From Myxococcus xanthus (GTDB lineage: Bacteria > Myxococcota > Myxococcia > Myxococcales > Myxococcaceae): a stretch of 64,000 bases of DNA. A model generated the notes under the pieces. It had not been told where the DNA came from. It searched no databases and worked only from the letters and a program-made list of their open reading frames with translations. Both the position numbers and the translations under genes were made by a program. Location: assembly GCF_006402735.1 (NCBI RefSeq), contig NZ_CP017174.1, positions 6,986,001-7,050,000 on the forward strand. The letters are read 5' to 3'. Within the stretch, counting starts at the first letter, position 1; each line of letters opens with the position of its first letter. This document shows, piece by piece, positions 26,447 to 33,943 of this stretch.

Positions 26447-27325
26447 ATGCTGATGCTCGGACTGGCGCTGCTGCTGGCCACCGCCGCGGACGTGCCGCGG
26501 GGCGTGCCCGATGACGAAGCCTGCGTGGCCCTGGACGAACGCGGTGAGCCCTACCCCATCTGCTTCGACCCGGGCGACGGCTTCGTGGTGGGCACGCGCA
26601 TGCGGCTCAGCCGCTCGGCGATGGCGCAGGCGGTGCGCACGGGCGTGCACATCCGAAGCGGACGCAGCAGCCGGAGCAAGGGCTCGCCCTGGTTCAACAA
26701 CCACCGGCTGCTCGGGCTGGAGGCGTGGGATGGGGAGCAGCGTGGGCTCACCTTCACCGCGTATGACGGGACACTGCGCCGGCACCTGGAGGAAGGATTC
26801 ATCCTGGTGCCCACGGCGCGGCCGGCGCGCATTCCCTTCCCCTTCGACGTGACGGTGGCGCTGCGACTGGGGCACCTGGAGCGCCGCGTCTGGGAGGGCC
26901 CCGGTTGGACCTTGGAAACGGGACGGCTGGGCCTGCTGTTGGACCCGGTGCGCTCGGAGACGGAGCGGGTGTGGTTCGGCGTGGGGCCCGTCGCCGGGCA
27001 CGCAGTGCGGCGCTCCCGGGAGGGCGTCTCGCACACGGTGGCGCCCTTCACCGAGCTGATGTTCGACGCGGGCGTGGAGTCACGGGACGGGCTGTGGGCC
27101 CTGCGCGCATCGGGGCTCGCGGGTTGGAGCATCGGAATCGAGCGAGGGCTGTACTTCCGCGCCAGGACGGACGTGGGCATGGAGCGCGTCGTGCTCGCGG
27201 TGGCGGACCAGCCCGTGGTGCTCCAGGTGAGCGGGGCCTATGTCCACCGGGACGCGGGGCTGGACCGGCGCAGTGAGTGGACCGCGAACGTAGGGCTCGC
27301 GGTCCGCGTTTTCGGCGCCCGGTGA
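26447..27325 (+). CDS. Exported protein of unknown function, paralogue 2
   Basis: A 292-residue protein with a signal peptide (LMLGLALLLATAADV). It starts six bases after paralogue 1 and shares its C-terminal strand pattern and ending (EWTANVGLAVRVFGAR against EWSASAGLRFSLWAPAR), but lacks much of its N-terminal cysteine region, keeping only two cysteines (EACVALDE, PICFDPG). The pattern suggests a beta-rich envelope protein. The two genes are surely co-transcribed and may act as a heteromeric pair. No function can be assigned. Confidence 0.78.
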   Translation: MLMLGLALLLATAADVPRGVPDDEACVALDERGEPYPICFDPGDGFVVGTRMRLSRSAMAQAVRTGVHIRSGRSSRSKGSPWFNNHRLLGLEAWDGEQRGLTFTAYDGTLRRHLEEGFILVPTARPARIPFPFDVTVALRLGHLERRVWEGPGWTLETGRLGLLLDPVRSETERVWFGVGPVAGHAVRRSREGVSHTVAPFTELMFDAGVESRDGLWALRASGLAGWSIGIERGLYFRARTDVGMERVVLAVADQPVVLQVSGAYVHRDAGLDRRSEWTANVGLAVRVFGAR

Positions 27326-27406
27326 TGCGCGGAAAGAGCCCCTGTCAGTCCACCCGAAGGCCAGCGTCTCCAGGGCCCCGGCCTGTCGCAGTGGGAAGGA
27401 GGGCAC

Positions 27407-28405
27407 ATGGAGAGAAAGCTTGTTTCGATTCAGCGCATCGACCACCTGGAGCCCGTTCCTGGAGCGGACACGATCCTCAAGGCGCGGGTCATGGGCTGGG
27501 ACGTCGTCGTGAAGAAGGGCGAGTTCGCCGTGGGTGACGCCTGTGTCTTCTTCGAAATCGACAGCCTCCTGCCCGAGGGACGGCCGTGGGCCGAGTTCCT
27601 CCGGCCCCGGGGCTTCCGCGTGAAGACGGCACGGCTCCGGGGGGTGCTGTCCCAGGGGCTCGCCCTGCCGACATCCATCCTCCCCGGCGAGGTTCCCCCC
27701 GTCGGAACGGACGTGCGCGACGTGATTGGCGTCGTGAAGTTCGAGCCGGCGCTGCCTGACACACGAGAGGTCGCCGGGCCCTTTCCGGGCCAGGTGCCGA
27801 AGACGGACGAAATCCGGCTGCAGTCGGCCCTCGGAGTCCTGGACGAAATTCGCGGCCACGACTTCTTCGTGACGACGAAGCTCGACGGGACATCCGGGAC
27901 CTTCTTCCGCACGCTCGAGGGCAAGCTGGTGGCGTGCTCGCGCAACTGGGCCTTGAAGCGGGGGCCGAACCCGGTCTGGCGGATGGCCGAACGGTACTCG
28001 CTCGACACCGTGCTGCCCCCGGGCTTCGCGGTGCAGGGCGAGCTGTGCGGTCCCGGTATCCAGAAGAACCGCCTGGGCCTGGACGCGCTGGAGTTGTTCG
28101 TGTTCAGCGTGCATGACACGCGAACGGGCTGCTTCCTCGCGTACGCGGACTTCATCGCGTTCTGCGCGGAGCACGGCCTGCGCACGGTGCCGGTGGAGCA
28201 CGTCGTCACCGGCGAGGCGGCGCGCACTTTCGACCACGGTCTGGCGAACTACCTGAAGCTCGCGCAGGGCCACTACGCGGGCACGAAGCACCGGAAGGAA
28301 GGCATCGTGGTGAGGCCGCTCGTCGAGCGGCCCTCGCCCACGCTCGGCGGCAGGCTGTCGTTCAAGGTCATCAACAACGACTTCCTGCTCAAGGACGAGG
28401 ACTGA
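27407..28405 (+). CDS. ATP-dependent RNA ligase (Rnl5/DraRnl type)
   Basis: A 332-residue RNA ligase resembling Deinococcus radiodurans DraRnl. Residues 1-115 form the characteristic N-terminal OB-like domain (VSIQRIDHLEPVPGADTI, VKKGEFAVGDACVFFEID). The nucleotidyltransferase domain follows with motif I TTKLDGTS (adenylated lysine K158), ELFVFSVHD (motif IIIa region), RKEGIVVRP (motif IV) and SFKVINNDFLL (motif V). All catalytic lysines are present, so it should be active. DraRnl seals nicks with a 3'-OH RNA end, suggesting RNA or RNA/DNA repair; the role here is unknown because no repair gene is adjacent. It lies 81 bases after two exported paralogues and before a strong convergent terminator. 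Confidence 0.88.
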   Translation: MERKLVSIQRIDHLEPVPGADTILKARVMGWDVVVKKGEFAVGDACVFFEIDSLLPEGRPWAEFLRPRGFRVKTARLRGVLSQGLALPTSILPGEVPPVGTDVRDVIGVVKFEPALPDTREVAGPFPGQVPKTDEIRLQSALGVLDEIRGHDFFVTTKLDGTSGTFFRTLEGKLVACSRNWALKRGPNPVWRMAERYSLDTVLPPGFAVQGELCGPGIQKNRLGLDALELFVFSVHDTRTGCFLAYADFIAFCAEHGLRTVPVEHVVTGEAARTFDHGLANYLKLAQGHYAGTKHRKEGIVVRPLVERPSPTLGGRLSFKVINNDFLLKDED

Positions 28406-28412
28406 AGCCCGG

Positions 28413-28446
28413 CGCCCGGGCGCTCCCCCCAAGGAGCGCCCGGCGC
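28413..28446. terminator. Bidirectional intrinsic terminator between convergent genes
   Basis: CCGGGCGCTCC (28416-28426) pairs perfectly with GGAGCGCCCGG (28433-28443) around CCCCAA, and flanking G/C bases can extend it. It lies between the RNA ligase stop and the convergent small gene's stop. Confidence 0.75.
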
Positions 28447-28450
28447 TGGC

Positions 28451-28771
28451 TCACTTCGGCTCTGTCGGAGTGACGGCGCCGTTCAACACGTTCACGAGCG
28501 TCGCCCCCAGGGCCACAGGCGGGTAAGGCACTGCGGAGAGCACGGAGGTCGCCGAGTCGATGACCGCGTGCGCCTTCTGCGACGGCGTGGACGTGGGGTT
28601 GGTGAACACGTCCCGCGTGTTGGACAACGAGGACAGCGCACCGAAGACGTTCAGGAACGGCACGGCCTTGCCCACCGTCTTCGCGACGGTCGTCGAGGGC
28701 ATCGACGAAGGCATGTTGCCCTGCAGCCCATCCTTGATGACGCAGACGCCCGACTCGAAGGTGTCCGCCAC
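28451..28771 (-). CDS. Small orphan protein, possibly a truncated gene
   Basis: About 106 residues from the GTG at 28771. The C-terminal part alternates hydrophobic segments (AVPFLNVFGALSSLSN, VLSAVPYPPVALGATLVNVLNG) that could form membrane-active or core helices. Coding character continues upstream of the GTG (KCSTANNAIN) without a good start, right up to the stop of the rhomboid gene at 28815. That suggests either an unusual start or an N-terminally truncated remnant of a larger gene. It is a few dozen bases downstream of the rhomboid gene on the same strand. No family recognised. Confidence 0.5.
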   Translation of the reverse strand: MADTFESGVCVIKDGLQGNMPSSMPSTTVAKTVGKAVPFLNVFGALSSLSNTRDVFTNPTSTPSQKAHAVIDSATSVLSAVPYPPVALGATLVNVLNGAVTPTEPK

Positions 28772-28814
28772 GTTGATGGCGTTGTTCGCCGTGCTACATT
28801 TTCCGACCTGATTT

Positions 28815-30341
28815 TCAGCGGGGCGGCGCAGCCTCCAGCACCGTCCGAAGCGCGAGTTCCGCCGCGCGCAGCCGGGCATCCTGAGGGTCCACCCGGCGCG
28901 CCTCCACCAGTCGCTCCAGGGCCCGCGCGACGTTGCCGCGAGACAGCTCGCAGCGCACGCCGGCCTCCAGCGCGCCCGTGTCCCAAGGCCCGTACACCCG
29001 CGCCTCCGCGGCCGCGTGACACCCTTCCTCCACTCGCGAGGCATCCAGGAGTGCGCGCGCCAGCTCCACGCGCGTCTCCACATGGGCGGGCGCCAGCCGC
29101 ACGGACTCGCTCAACGGCGCCACCGCTTCCTTCGGAAGGCCCAGGCGGCGCAGCACGCCGCCCAGTGCGCGCAGCGGCCCCGGCGCCCCCGGAACGAGCA
29201 GCGCCCGAGCCCGCGCCTCGCGCAGGACGGACGGCTCGTCGAAGCGCAACTCCGCCACCATCCGGTCCACCACCTCGCGGTAGGCGGGGTACGTCGCGGG
29301 CCAGGTGAACACCAACCGGTACACCCACTCCCCCCGTGGCACGAAGAGCGCCATCAGATGAGTGGGCCCCCCTGGCCCCTCCAACTCCGCATGCAGCCGC
29401 TGCGCGCTCCGCCCGCCCACGCGCGCCGCCACCAGCCCCGTCACCTTCAGCGTCCGCCCCTCGGGGCCCGGAGCGCCCTGCACCAGCACTTCCTGCTGGA
29501 ACTGCCGCGCCTGGACCGAGCCGTCTCCCGGCTCTCCCGTCTCGATGGCCTCCGCCGAGAAGGTCGCGCGGCCACGCCCCGGCAGTCCGTTGGAGAAGGC
29601 CCGCCGGCCCTGCCCGTCCACGTCGCCCCGCCAGTCGCGTGGCAGCGCCACGGAGATGCCAAAGCCGTCATCCCGCTCCGTGCGCCAGACGGAGCGCTCC
29701 GCCACCACGCCCCCCGCCAGCACCACCGCCGCCACCACCATCCCCACCGGGCGCAGCCAGCCCGTGTCCGGGTGCCAGCGCGGCTCCAGGAAGACGCCGG
29801 CCAGCAGCCCCGCGAGCAATCCGCCCAGGTGCCCCGCGTTGTCCACGCCCACCGACGTCCACCCCATCCATAGGAAGACGAGCACCGTGGGCACCGCGGC
29901 CTCGCCGGACATCCACCGCGCCGGCAGCTTCGCCCGGTGACGCCGGCCGAGGACAAGCAGTGCCCCTACACAGGCGTACACGAGCCCGGAGGCCCCCACG
30001 CTCACCGCCCCGGAGCTGCCGAGCGAGCCCGCCATGGTGGCCAGCCCCGCCGCCACCAGCAGCGCCGCGTAGTCCCGGCGCCGGCACAGGCGCTCCAGGC
30101 CGCTTCCCGCCGCCAGCAGCACCAGGACATTGAGGGCCAGGTGGAGCAAGTCCCGGTGCAGGAAGTTGGCGGTGACGAGCCGCCAGACCTGGCCCGCGTC
30201 CACCACCAGAGGCCCCGCCTTCGCGCCCCACCGCAGCAGGGTGTCCAGCCCCACCGGCCCCGCCGCTCGCGCCGCGCCGTGGATGCCCACCAGCACGGTC
30301 GCGAGGATCAAGGTGAGCCAGGGCGCCCCCCCAAGTCGCAT
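28815..30341 (-). CDS. Rhomboid family intramembrane serine protease with TPR-like tail
   Basis: A 508-residue protein. The first ~215 residues are a six-helix rhomboid domain with the loop-1 region NFLHRDLLHLALN, the catalytic serine in SVGASGLVYA and the catalytic histidine in NAGHLGGLLAG, so it is probably active. A further hydrophobic helix (GMVVAAVVLAGGVVAE) leads to a periplasmic domain of ~150 residues and a C-terminal ~100-residue helical part resembling tetratricopeptide repeats (EAVAPLSESVRLAPAHVETRVELARALL). ATG 30341 starts just before the first helix; an in-frame ATG at 30425 would add 28 residues but falls beside the divergent promoter. It is divergent from the double-FHA gene. 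Confidence 0.85.
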   Translation of the reverse strand: MRLGGAPWLTLILATVLVGIHGAARAAGPVGLDTLLRWGAKAGPLVVDAGQVWRLVTANFLHRDLLHLALNVLVLLAAGSGLERLCRRRDYAALLVAAGLATMAGSLGSSGAVSVGASGLVYACVGALLVLGRRHRAKLPARWMSGEAAVPTVLVFLWMGWTSVGVDNAGHLGGLLAGLLAGVFLEPRWHPDTGWLRPVGMVVAAVVLAGGVVAERSVWRTERDDGFGISVALPRDWRGDVDGQGRRAFSNGLPGRGRATFSAEAIETGEPGDGSVQARQFQQEVLVQGAPGPEGRTLKVTGLVAARVGGRSAQRLHAELEGPGGPTHLMALFVPRGEWVYRLVFTWPATYPAYREVVDRMVAELRFDEPSVLREARARALLVPGAPGPLRALGGVLRRLGLPKEAVAPLSESVRLAPAHVETRVELARALLDASRVEEGCHAAAEARVYGPWDTGALEAGVRCELSRGNVARALERLVEARRVDPQDARLRAAELALRTVLEAAPPR

Positions 30342-30428
30342 CCCACCGGCCGATTGACCGATGGACAACAGCCTCGCCTGCCCCTCTTCCTCGGGAGAAA
30401 GTCGTGTCTTTTGAGGGGGATACATGGC

Positions 30429-30458
30429 TTGTACAGGGAAAGGCCGTTCTGCTATGAC
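30429..30458 (+). promoter_or_regulatory. Sigma-70-like promoter of the double-FHA gene
   Basis: TTGTAC (30429-30434) and TATGAC (30453-30458) are separated by 18 bases and end 18 bases before the GTG start at 30477. The leader would be only about 10 bases and shows no strong Shine-Dalgarno, which would suggest a nearly leaderless message. Confidence 0.5.
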
Positions 30459-30476
30459 TGTACGCGGATCGGACCC

Positions 30477-32198
30477 GTGCTGAAGCTCATCATCGAAGAC
30501 GACGAGGGGCGCAAGACCGTTGTTCCCTTCGTGCGTGACGAGATCACCATCGGCCGTCAGGAGGGAAACACCATCCGCCTGACGGAACGGAATGTGTCTC
30601 GGCGTCACGCACGATTGGTGCGACTCAATGGCCACGTCGTAGTGGAAGACCTGGGGAGCTATAACGGCACCCGGATCAACGGCGAGCGAATCGCGGGTCA
30701 GTCGCCCCTGAAAGAGGGCGACCTGGTCCAGATTGGCGACTACGACCTCGCGCTCCAAGCGGAGGGCGTGGCCAATGCCGTAGGCCCCATCACCACCAAG
30801 GTGCCCGCCCGCCGGCCGGAACCCGAGCCGGAGGAGGACGACTCCGACGACGAGGAGCCGGAGGAGAGCGAGCACACCCCGCCCTCCCTCAGCGCCGCGG
30901 ACGCGCGCCGTCACTCCACCTCCATCATCCGGTTGGATCAGGTGGAGGCGGATCGACCGCGCAAGGTGGTGGACGTGCCCGCCGAGGACGCTCCCCGCCT
31001 GCTCGTGCTGTCCCCGGACGAGCTCAAGGGCCAGGAGTTCGCCTGCATCCGCACGGAGCTGCGGATCGGCCGCACCGACGACAACGACATCACCTTGGAT
31101 CATCGGTCGCTGTCGCGCACCCACGCCAAGCTCGTCCGCGAGGACGCTGGCGAGTGGCGCGTCATCGACATGCAGTCCGCCAACGGGATGACGGTCAACG
31201 GTGAGAGCTACGCGCAGGCCACGCTCGCCACCGGTGACATCATCGAGCTGGGGCACGTGAAGCTGCGCTTCGTCAACGCCGGTGACGCGTCGGACGACGT
31301 GGCCGCGGGTGGCGGCTCGCGCTCGAAGCTGCCCCTGGTGGCGGGCCTCGCGGCCCTGCTGCTCGGCGGAGGCGGCGGAGCCTTCTGGTACATGAACCAG
31401 CAGGGCACCCAGCCGACGGCGCCCCCGGTCATCGCGCAGACGCCCACGCCCCCTCTGGACGAGGATCCGCAGCCGACCATCGACGAACAGGCCGCGGCCA
31501 ACGCCCCCTCGCCCACGACGGCAGCGGCGACGCAGACACCTGAAACGCCTCCGCCCCCGCGTGGCCCCTCCATGGAGGAGCAGCGCGCGGTCGCCGACAA
31601 GGCGATTGCGGCGCGTGACTTCGACACAGCCGTGGACGCGCTGGAGCGCATCAAGGATGCCAACGGCCAGCGCCCCCGCGACGTGGAGACCCGGCTCGAC
31701 GAGGCGCGCGCCGAGCAGTTGATGAAGCGGCGGCTCGACGACGTCCGCAAGGCCCTGGGCGACGGCAAGCTGCCGGAGGCCGAGGAAGCCCTGCGCGAGA
31801 GTGCCGCCACCAAGGCGTTCGCCAAGGAGTACGCGGCGCTGAAGACGCAGGTCGCCGAGGCTCAGAAGAAGGCGGCTCCGCCCGTCACGGTTCCCACCTC
31901 CGGCACGGAGAAGGCGCCGCCCGCCGCGCAGTCCGCGGCGGCCAAGGCCCAGGCGGACGGCTTCGAGCACATCAAGGGTCTGCGCTACCGGCAGGCCATC
32001 GAGCAGCTGAACAAGTGCCTCGACCTGGACCCCACCCGCGCCGAGTGCCACCTCTACCTCGGGTCCGCCTACGCGAATGACAACCAGCCCGAGAAGGGCG
32101 CGGTTCACTACAAGCGATTCCTGGAACTTGCGCCCAATCACGCGTACTACGAGCGCGTGAAGGGTTTGGTCGAGAGTTACGAGAATCCCAAGAAGTAG
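30477..32198 (+). CDS. Double-FHA membrane protein with TPR C-terminus
   Basis: A 573-residue signalling scaffold. Two forkhead-associated domains (phosphothreonine readers) lie at about 20-90 (ITIGRQEGNTIRL, RNVSRRHARLVRLNGH, GSYNGTRING) and 195-265 (LRIGRTDDNDITLDHRSLSRTHAKL, in part; SANGMTVNGE). One membrane helix follows near 286-306 (VAGLAALLLGGGGGAFWYM). Then comes a Pro/Thr linker and a helical C-terminus with TPR repeats (YRQAIEQLNKCLDLDP, GSAYANDNQPEKGAVHY), predicted to be periplasmic. The GTG start at 30477 places the first beta strand right. It may couple Ser/Thr kinase signalling, abundant in myxobacteria, to an envelope complex. A regulator gene follows 74 bases downstream. Confidence 0.88.
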   Translation: MLKLIIEDDEGRKTVVPFVRDEITIGRQEGNTIRLTERNVSRRHARLVRLNGHVVVEDLGSYNGTRINGERIAGQSPLKEGDLVQIGDYDLALQAEGVANAVGPITTKVPARRPEPEPEEDDSDDEEPEESEHTPPSLSAADARRHSTSIIRLDQVEADRPRKVVDVPAEDAPRLLVLSPDELKGQEFACIRTELRIGRTDDNDITLDHRSLSRTHAKLVREDAGEWRVIDMQSANGMTVNGESYAQATLATGDIIELGHVKLRFVNAGDASDDVAAGGGSRSKLPLVAGLAALLLGGGGGAFWYMNQQGTQPTAPPVIAQTPTPPLDEDPQPTIDEQAAANAPSPTTAAATQTPETPPPPRGPSMEEQRAVADKAIAARDFDTAVDALERIKDANGQRPRDVETRLDEARAEQLMKRRLDDVRKALGDGKLPEAEEALRESAATKAFAKEYAALKTQVAEAQKKAAPPVTVPTSGTEKAPPAAQSAAAKAQADGFEHIKGLRYRQAIEQLNKCLDLDPTRAECHLYLGSAYANDNQPEKGAVHYKRFLELAPNHAYYERVKGLVESYENPKK

Positions 32199-32272
32199 TG
32201 GTCTGCCGGAATCACCCTCGCCCCCCGGGGGTATTCCGGTCCCATGGCACTGAACTGCAGCGAGGAGACGCT

Positions 32273-32866
32273 GTGCAGATTCGCATCCTGGTAGTTGATG
32301 ATGAGCAGGACAACTGCGACTACCTCAAGCTGGTCCTGACCCGTGAAGGCTACGAGGTCGTGACCACGACGGACCCCACCCAGACGGTGGAAATCCTCCG
32401 GGGCTCCGACTTCCACCTCGTCATCCTCGACATGATGATGCCGCAGATGTCGGGCACCGAGGTGCTGGAGCAGATTCGCAAGTACGACACGGACGTGGCC
32501 GTCATCGTCGCCACCGCGTACCCCACGGTGGACACGGCAGTGGCCTCGCTCAAGGCGCAGGCTTCCGACTACGTCAAGAAGCCCATGGAGCCGGAGCAGT
32601 TCATCACCGCGGTCCGCAACGCCCTCCAGAAGAAGGGATTGTCCCAGGACCCGGAGGCGGACCTGCACCGCGCCATTGGCCGCACCATCCGCGACGCACG
32701 CAAGACGCAGGAGCTCACGCTCAAGCAGCTGGCGCGGCGCACGGGCCTGTCGGTGTCGCTGCTGTCGCAGATTGAGCGCGCGGAGTCCTCCGCCTCCATC
32801 TCCTCGCTGTACAAGATTGCCTCGGCGCTGCAGCTGCGCATGGGCGAGCTCTTCGGCGATACCTGA
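32273..32866 (+). CDS. Response regulator with C-terminal XRE/Cro HTH domain
   Basis: A 197-residue regulator. The receiver domain (residues 3-120) has the acidic pair in VVDDEQ, the phospho-acceptor D53 in LVILDMMMP and the conserved lysine in DYVKKPMEP. The C-terminal domain (about 130-195) is a Cro/C1-type helix-turn-helix (LTLKQLARRTGLSVSLLSQIER), an uncommon output for receivers, which usually carry OmpR, NarL or NtrC domains. GAGGAG before GTG 32273 sets the start and rejects the longer frame. No histidine kinase gene is adjacent. It follows the double-FHA gene closely and may be co-transcribed. Confidence 0.88.
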   Translation: MQIRILVVDDEQDNCDYLKLVLTREGYEVVTTTDPTQTVEILRGSDFHLVILDMMMPQMSGTEVLEQIRKYDTDVAVIVATAYPTVDTAVASLKAQASDYVKKPMEPEQFITAVRNALQKKGLSQDPEADLHRAIGRTIRDARKTQELTLKQLARRTGLSVSLLSQIERAESSASISSLYKIASALQLRMGELFGDT

Positions 32867-32887
32867 TGTCGCCGTGGCAGTGCCCCG

Positions 32888-32911
32888 CCGGCCGCCCTGA
32901 CTAGCGGCCGG
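32888..32911. terminator. Bidirectional hairpin between regulator and crotonase genes
   Basis: CCGGCCGC (32888-32895) pairs with GCGGCCGG (32904-32911) across an 8-base loop that contains the crotonase stop codon. GC-rich stem between two convergent stops; no clear T-run. Confidence 0.55.
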
Positions 32912-33683
32912 AGAAGCGGGGCGGGCGCTTTTCAAGGAAGGCCGCCCGCCCCTCCTTCGCGTCCTCGCTCCCGAAGGCCGCCGCGCGCAAGCCGCGCAGC
33001 CGCGCCCGGTCCGCCTCCTCCAACGGGGCCCGAGCCAGACGCCCGAAGGACTCCTTCATCCCCGACACCGCCAGCGGTGCATGGCTGGCCAGGGTGGCAC
33101 ACAGCGCCAGCGCGCGCGTCTCCGCGTCCGCCAGGCAGTCATCCAGCAGCCCCCACTCCAGCGCCTCCCGCGCGCTCAGCTTCCGCGCCGCGAGGAAGAG
33201 CTGCTTGGCGCGCGACACGCCCACCAGGCGCGCGGCCCGGGCCAGCCCTTCCGGGGAGTAGACGATGCCCAGGCGCGCGGGGGGCATGAGGAAGACGGCG
33301 TTGGGCGTGCCGATGCGGAAGTCGCACGAGGCCGCCAGGTCGAAGCCGGCGCCCACCGCGGGGCCCTCCACCAGCGCCACACTGGGCGCGGGGTGGGACT
33401 CCAGCTTCAGCAGGCACTCCACCAGCAAGTCATCCGGCAGCCGCCCGTCCGCGCCCGGGGGGCCCAGGTGCGTCAAGTCATAGCCGGAACAGAAGGCCCC
33501 GCCCGCGCCGCGCACCAGCAAGGCGCGCACATGCGGGGCCGGTTCCAGCGCCGCGTCCAGCCGCGCCAGAAGGCCGTCATCGAGCGCGTTGCGGCGGGCC
33601 GGGTTGGACAGCGTCAACACCCGGACCCCGTCGTCGCGGTCCTCGACGTTCAGCGAAGCACCTGTCGCGACGACGGGCTCCAC
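32901..33683 (-). CDS. Crotonase (enoyl-CoA hydratase/isomerase family) with altered catalytic sites
   Basis: A 260-residue crotonase-fold enzyme acting on an acyl-CoA thioester. CoA-binding and oxyanion-hole segments are present (GAGGAFCSGYDL, GPAVGAGFDLAASCDFRI). At the two positions that hold the catalytic glutamates in enoyl-CoA hydratases there is Asp (GAGFD) and Pro/Ala (MPPARLG), so a classical hydratase is doubtful; an isomerase or another crotonase activity is more likely. It is the last gene of an operon with BCCP and biotin carboxylase genes (2-base gap), which suggests a carboxylation-linked acyl-CoA pathway such as branched-chain or propionyl-type degradation. Substrate unknown. 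Confidence 0.85.
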   Translation of the reverse strand: MEPVVATGASLNVEDRDDGVRVLTLSNPARRNALDDGLLARLDAALEPAPHVRALLVRGAGGAFCSGYDLTHLGPPGADGRLPDDLLVECLLKLESHPAPSVALVEGPAVGAGFDLAASCDFRIGTPNAVFLMPPARLGIVYSPEGLARAARLVGVSRAKQLFLAARKLSAREALEWGLLDDCLADAETRALALCATLASHAPLAVSGMKESFGRLARAPLEEADRARLRGLRAAAFGSEDAKEGRAAFLEKRPPRFSGR

Positions 33684-33685
33684 TG

Positions 33686-33898
33686 CTAGCCGAGCACCAC
33701 GAGGACATCGCCCTCGTTGACCGACTGCGCCTCCTTCACCCGAATCTCCTTCACCGTCCCGCCATCCTCTGCCTCCACGGGCATCTCCATCTTCATGGAT
33801 TCGAGGATGACGAGCGTGTCGCCCGCGTTGACCTGCTGGCCGACCTGAACCTCAATCTTCCACACCGTGCCGGTGATGTGCGCCGCTACGTCCGCCAT
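33686..33898 (-). CDS. Biotin carboxyl carrier protein, minimal form
   Basis: A 70-residue biotinyl domain alone. The biotin-acceptor lysine is in ESMKMEMPV, the classic AMKM/SMKM motif. Acetyl-CoA carboxylase AccB normally has an extra ~80 N-terminal residues; this stand-alone form matches carriers of other acyl-CoA carboxylases. Its partner biotin carboxylase is 45 bases upstream on the same strand and the crotonase is 2 bases downstream. Confidence 0.9.
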   Translation of the reverse strand: MADVAAHITGTVWKIEVQVGQQVNAGDTLVILESMKMEMPVEAEDGGTVKEIRVKEAQSVNEGDVLVVLG

Positions 33899-33943
33899 GA
33901 ATCCGTGCCTCCTCAGGGGTGGGTGGGGCTGGAGCGGGCCCCG

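Noticed and set aside
28815-32141. Rhomboid gene frame extended to more than 1100 codons
   Set aside because: The upstream part is antisense to the double-FHA gene; the protein-like part starts near 30341.
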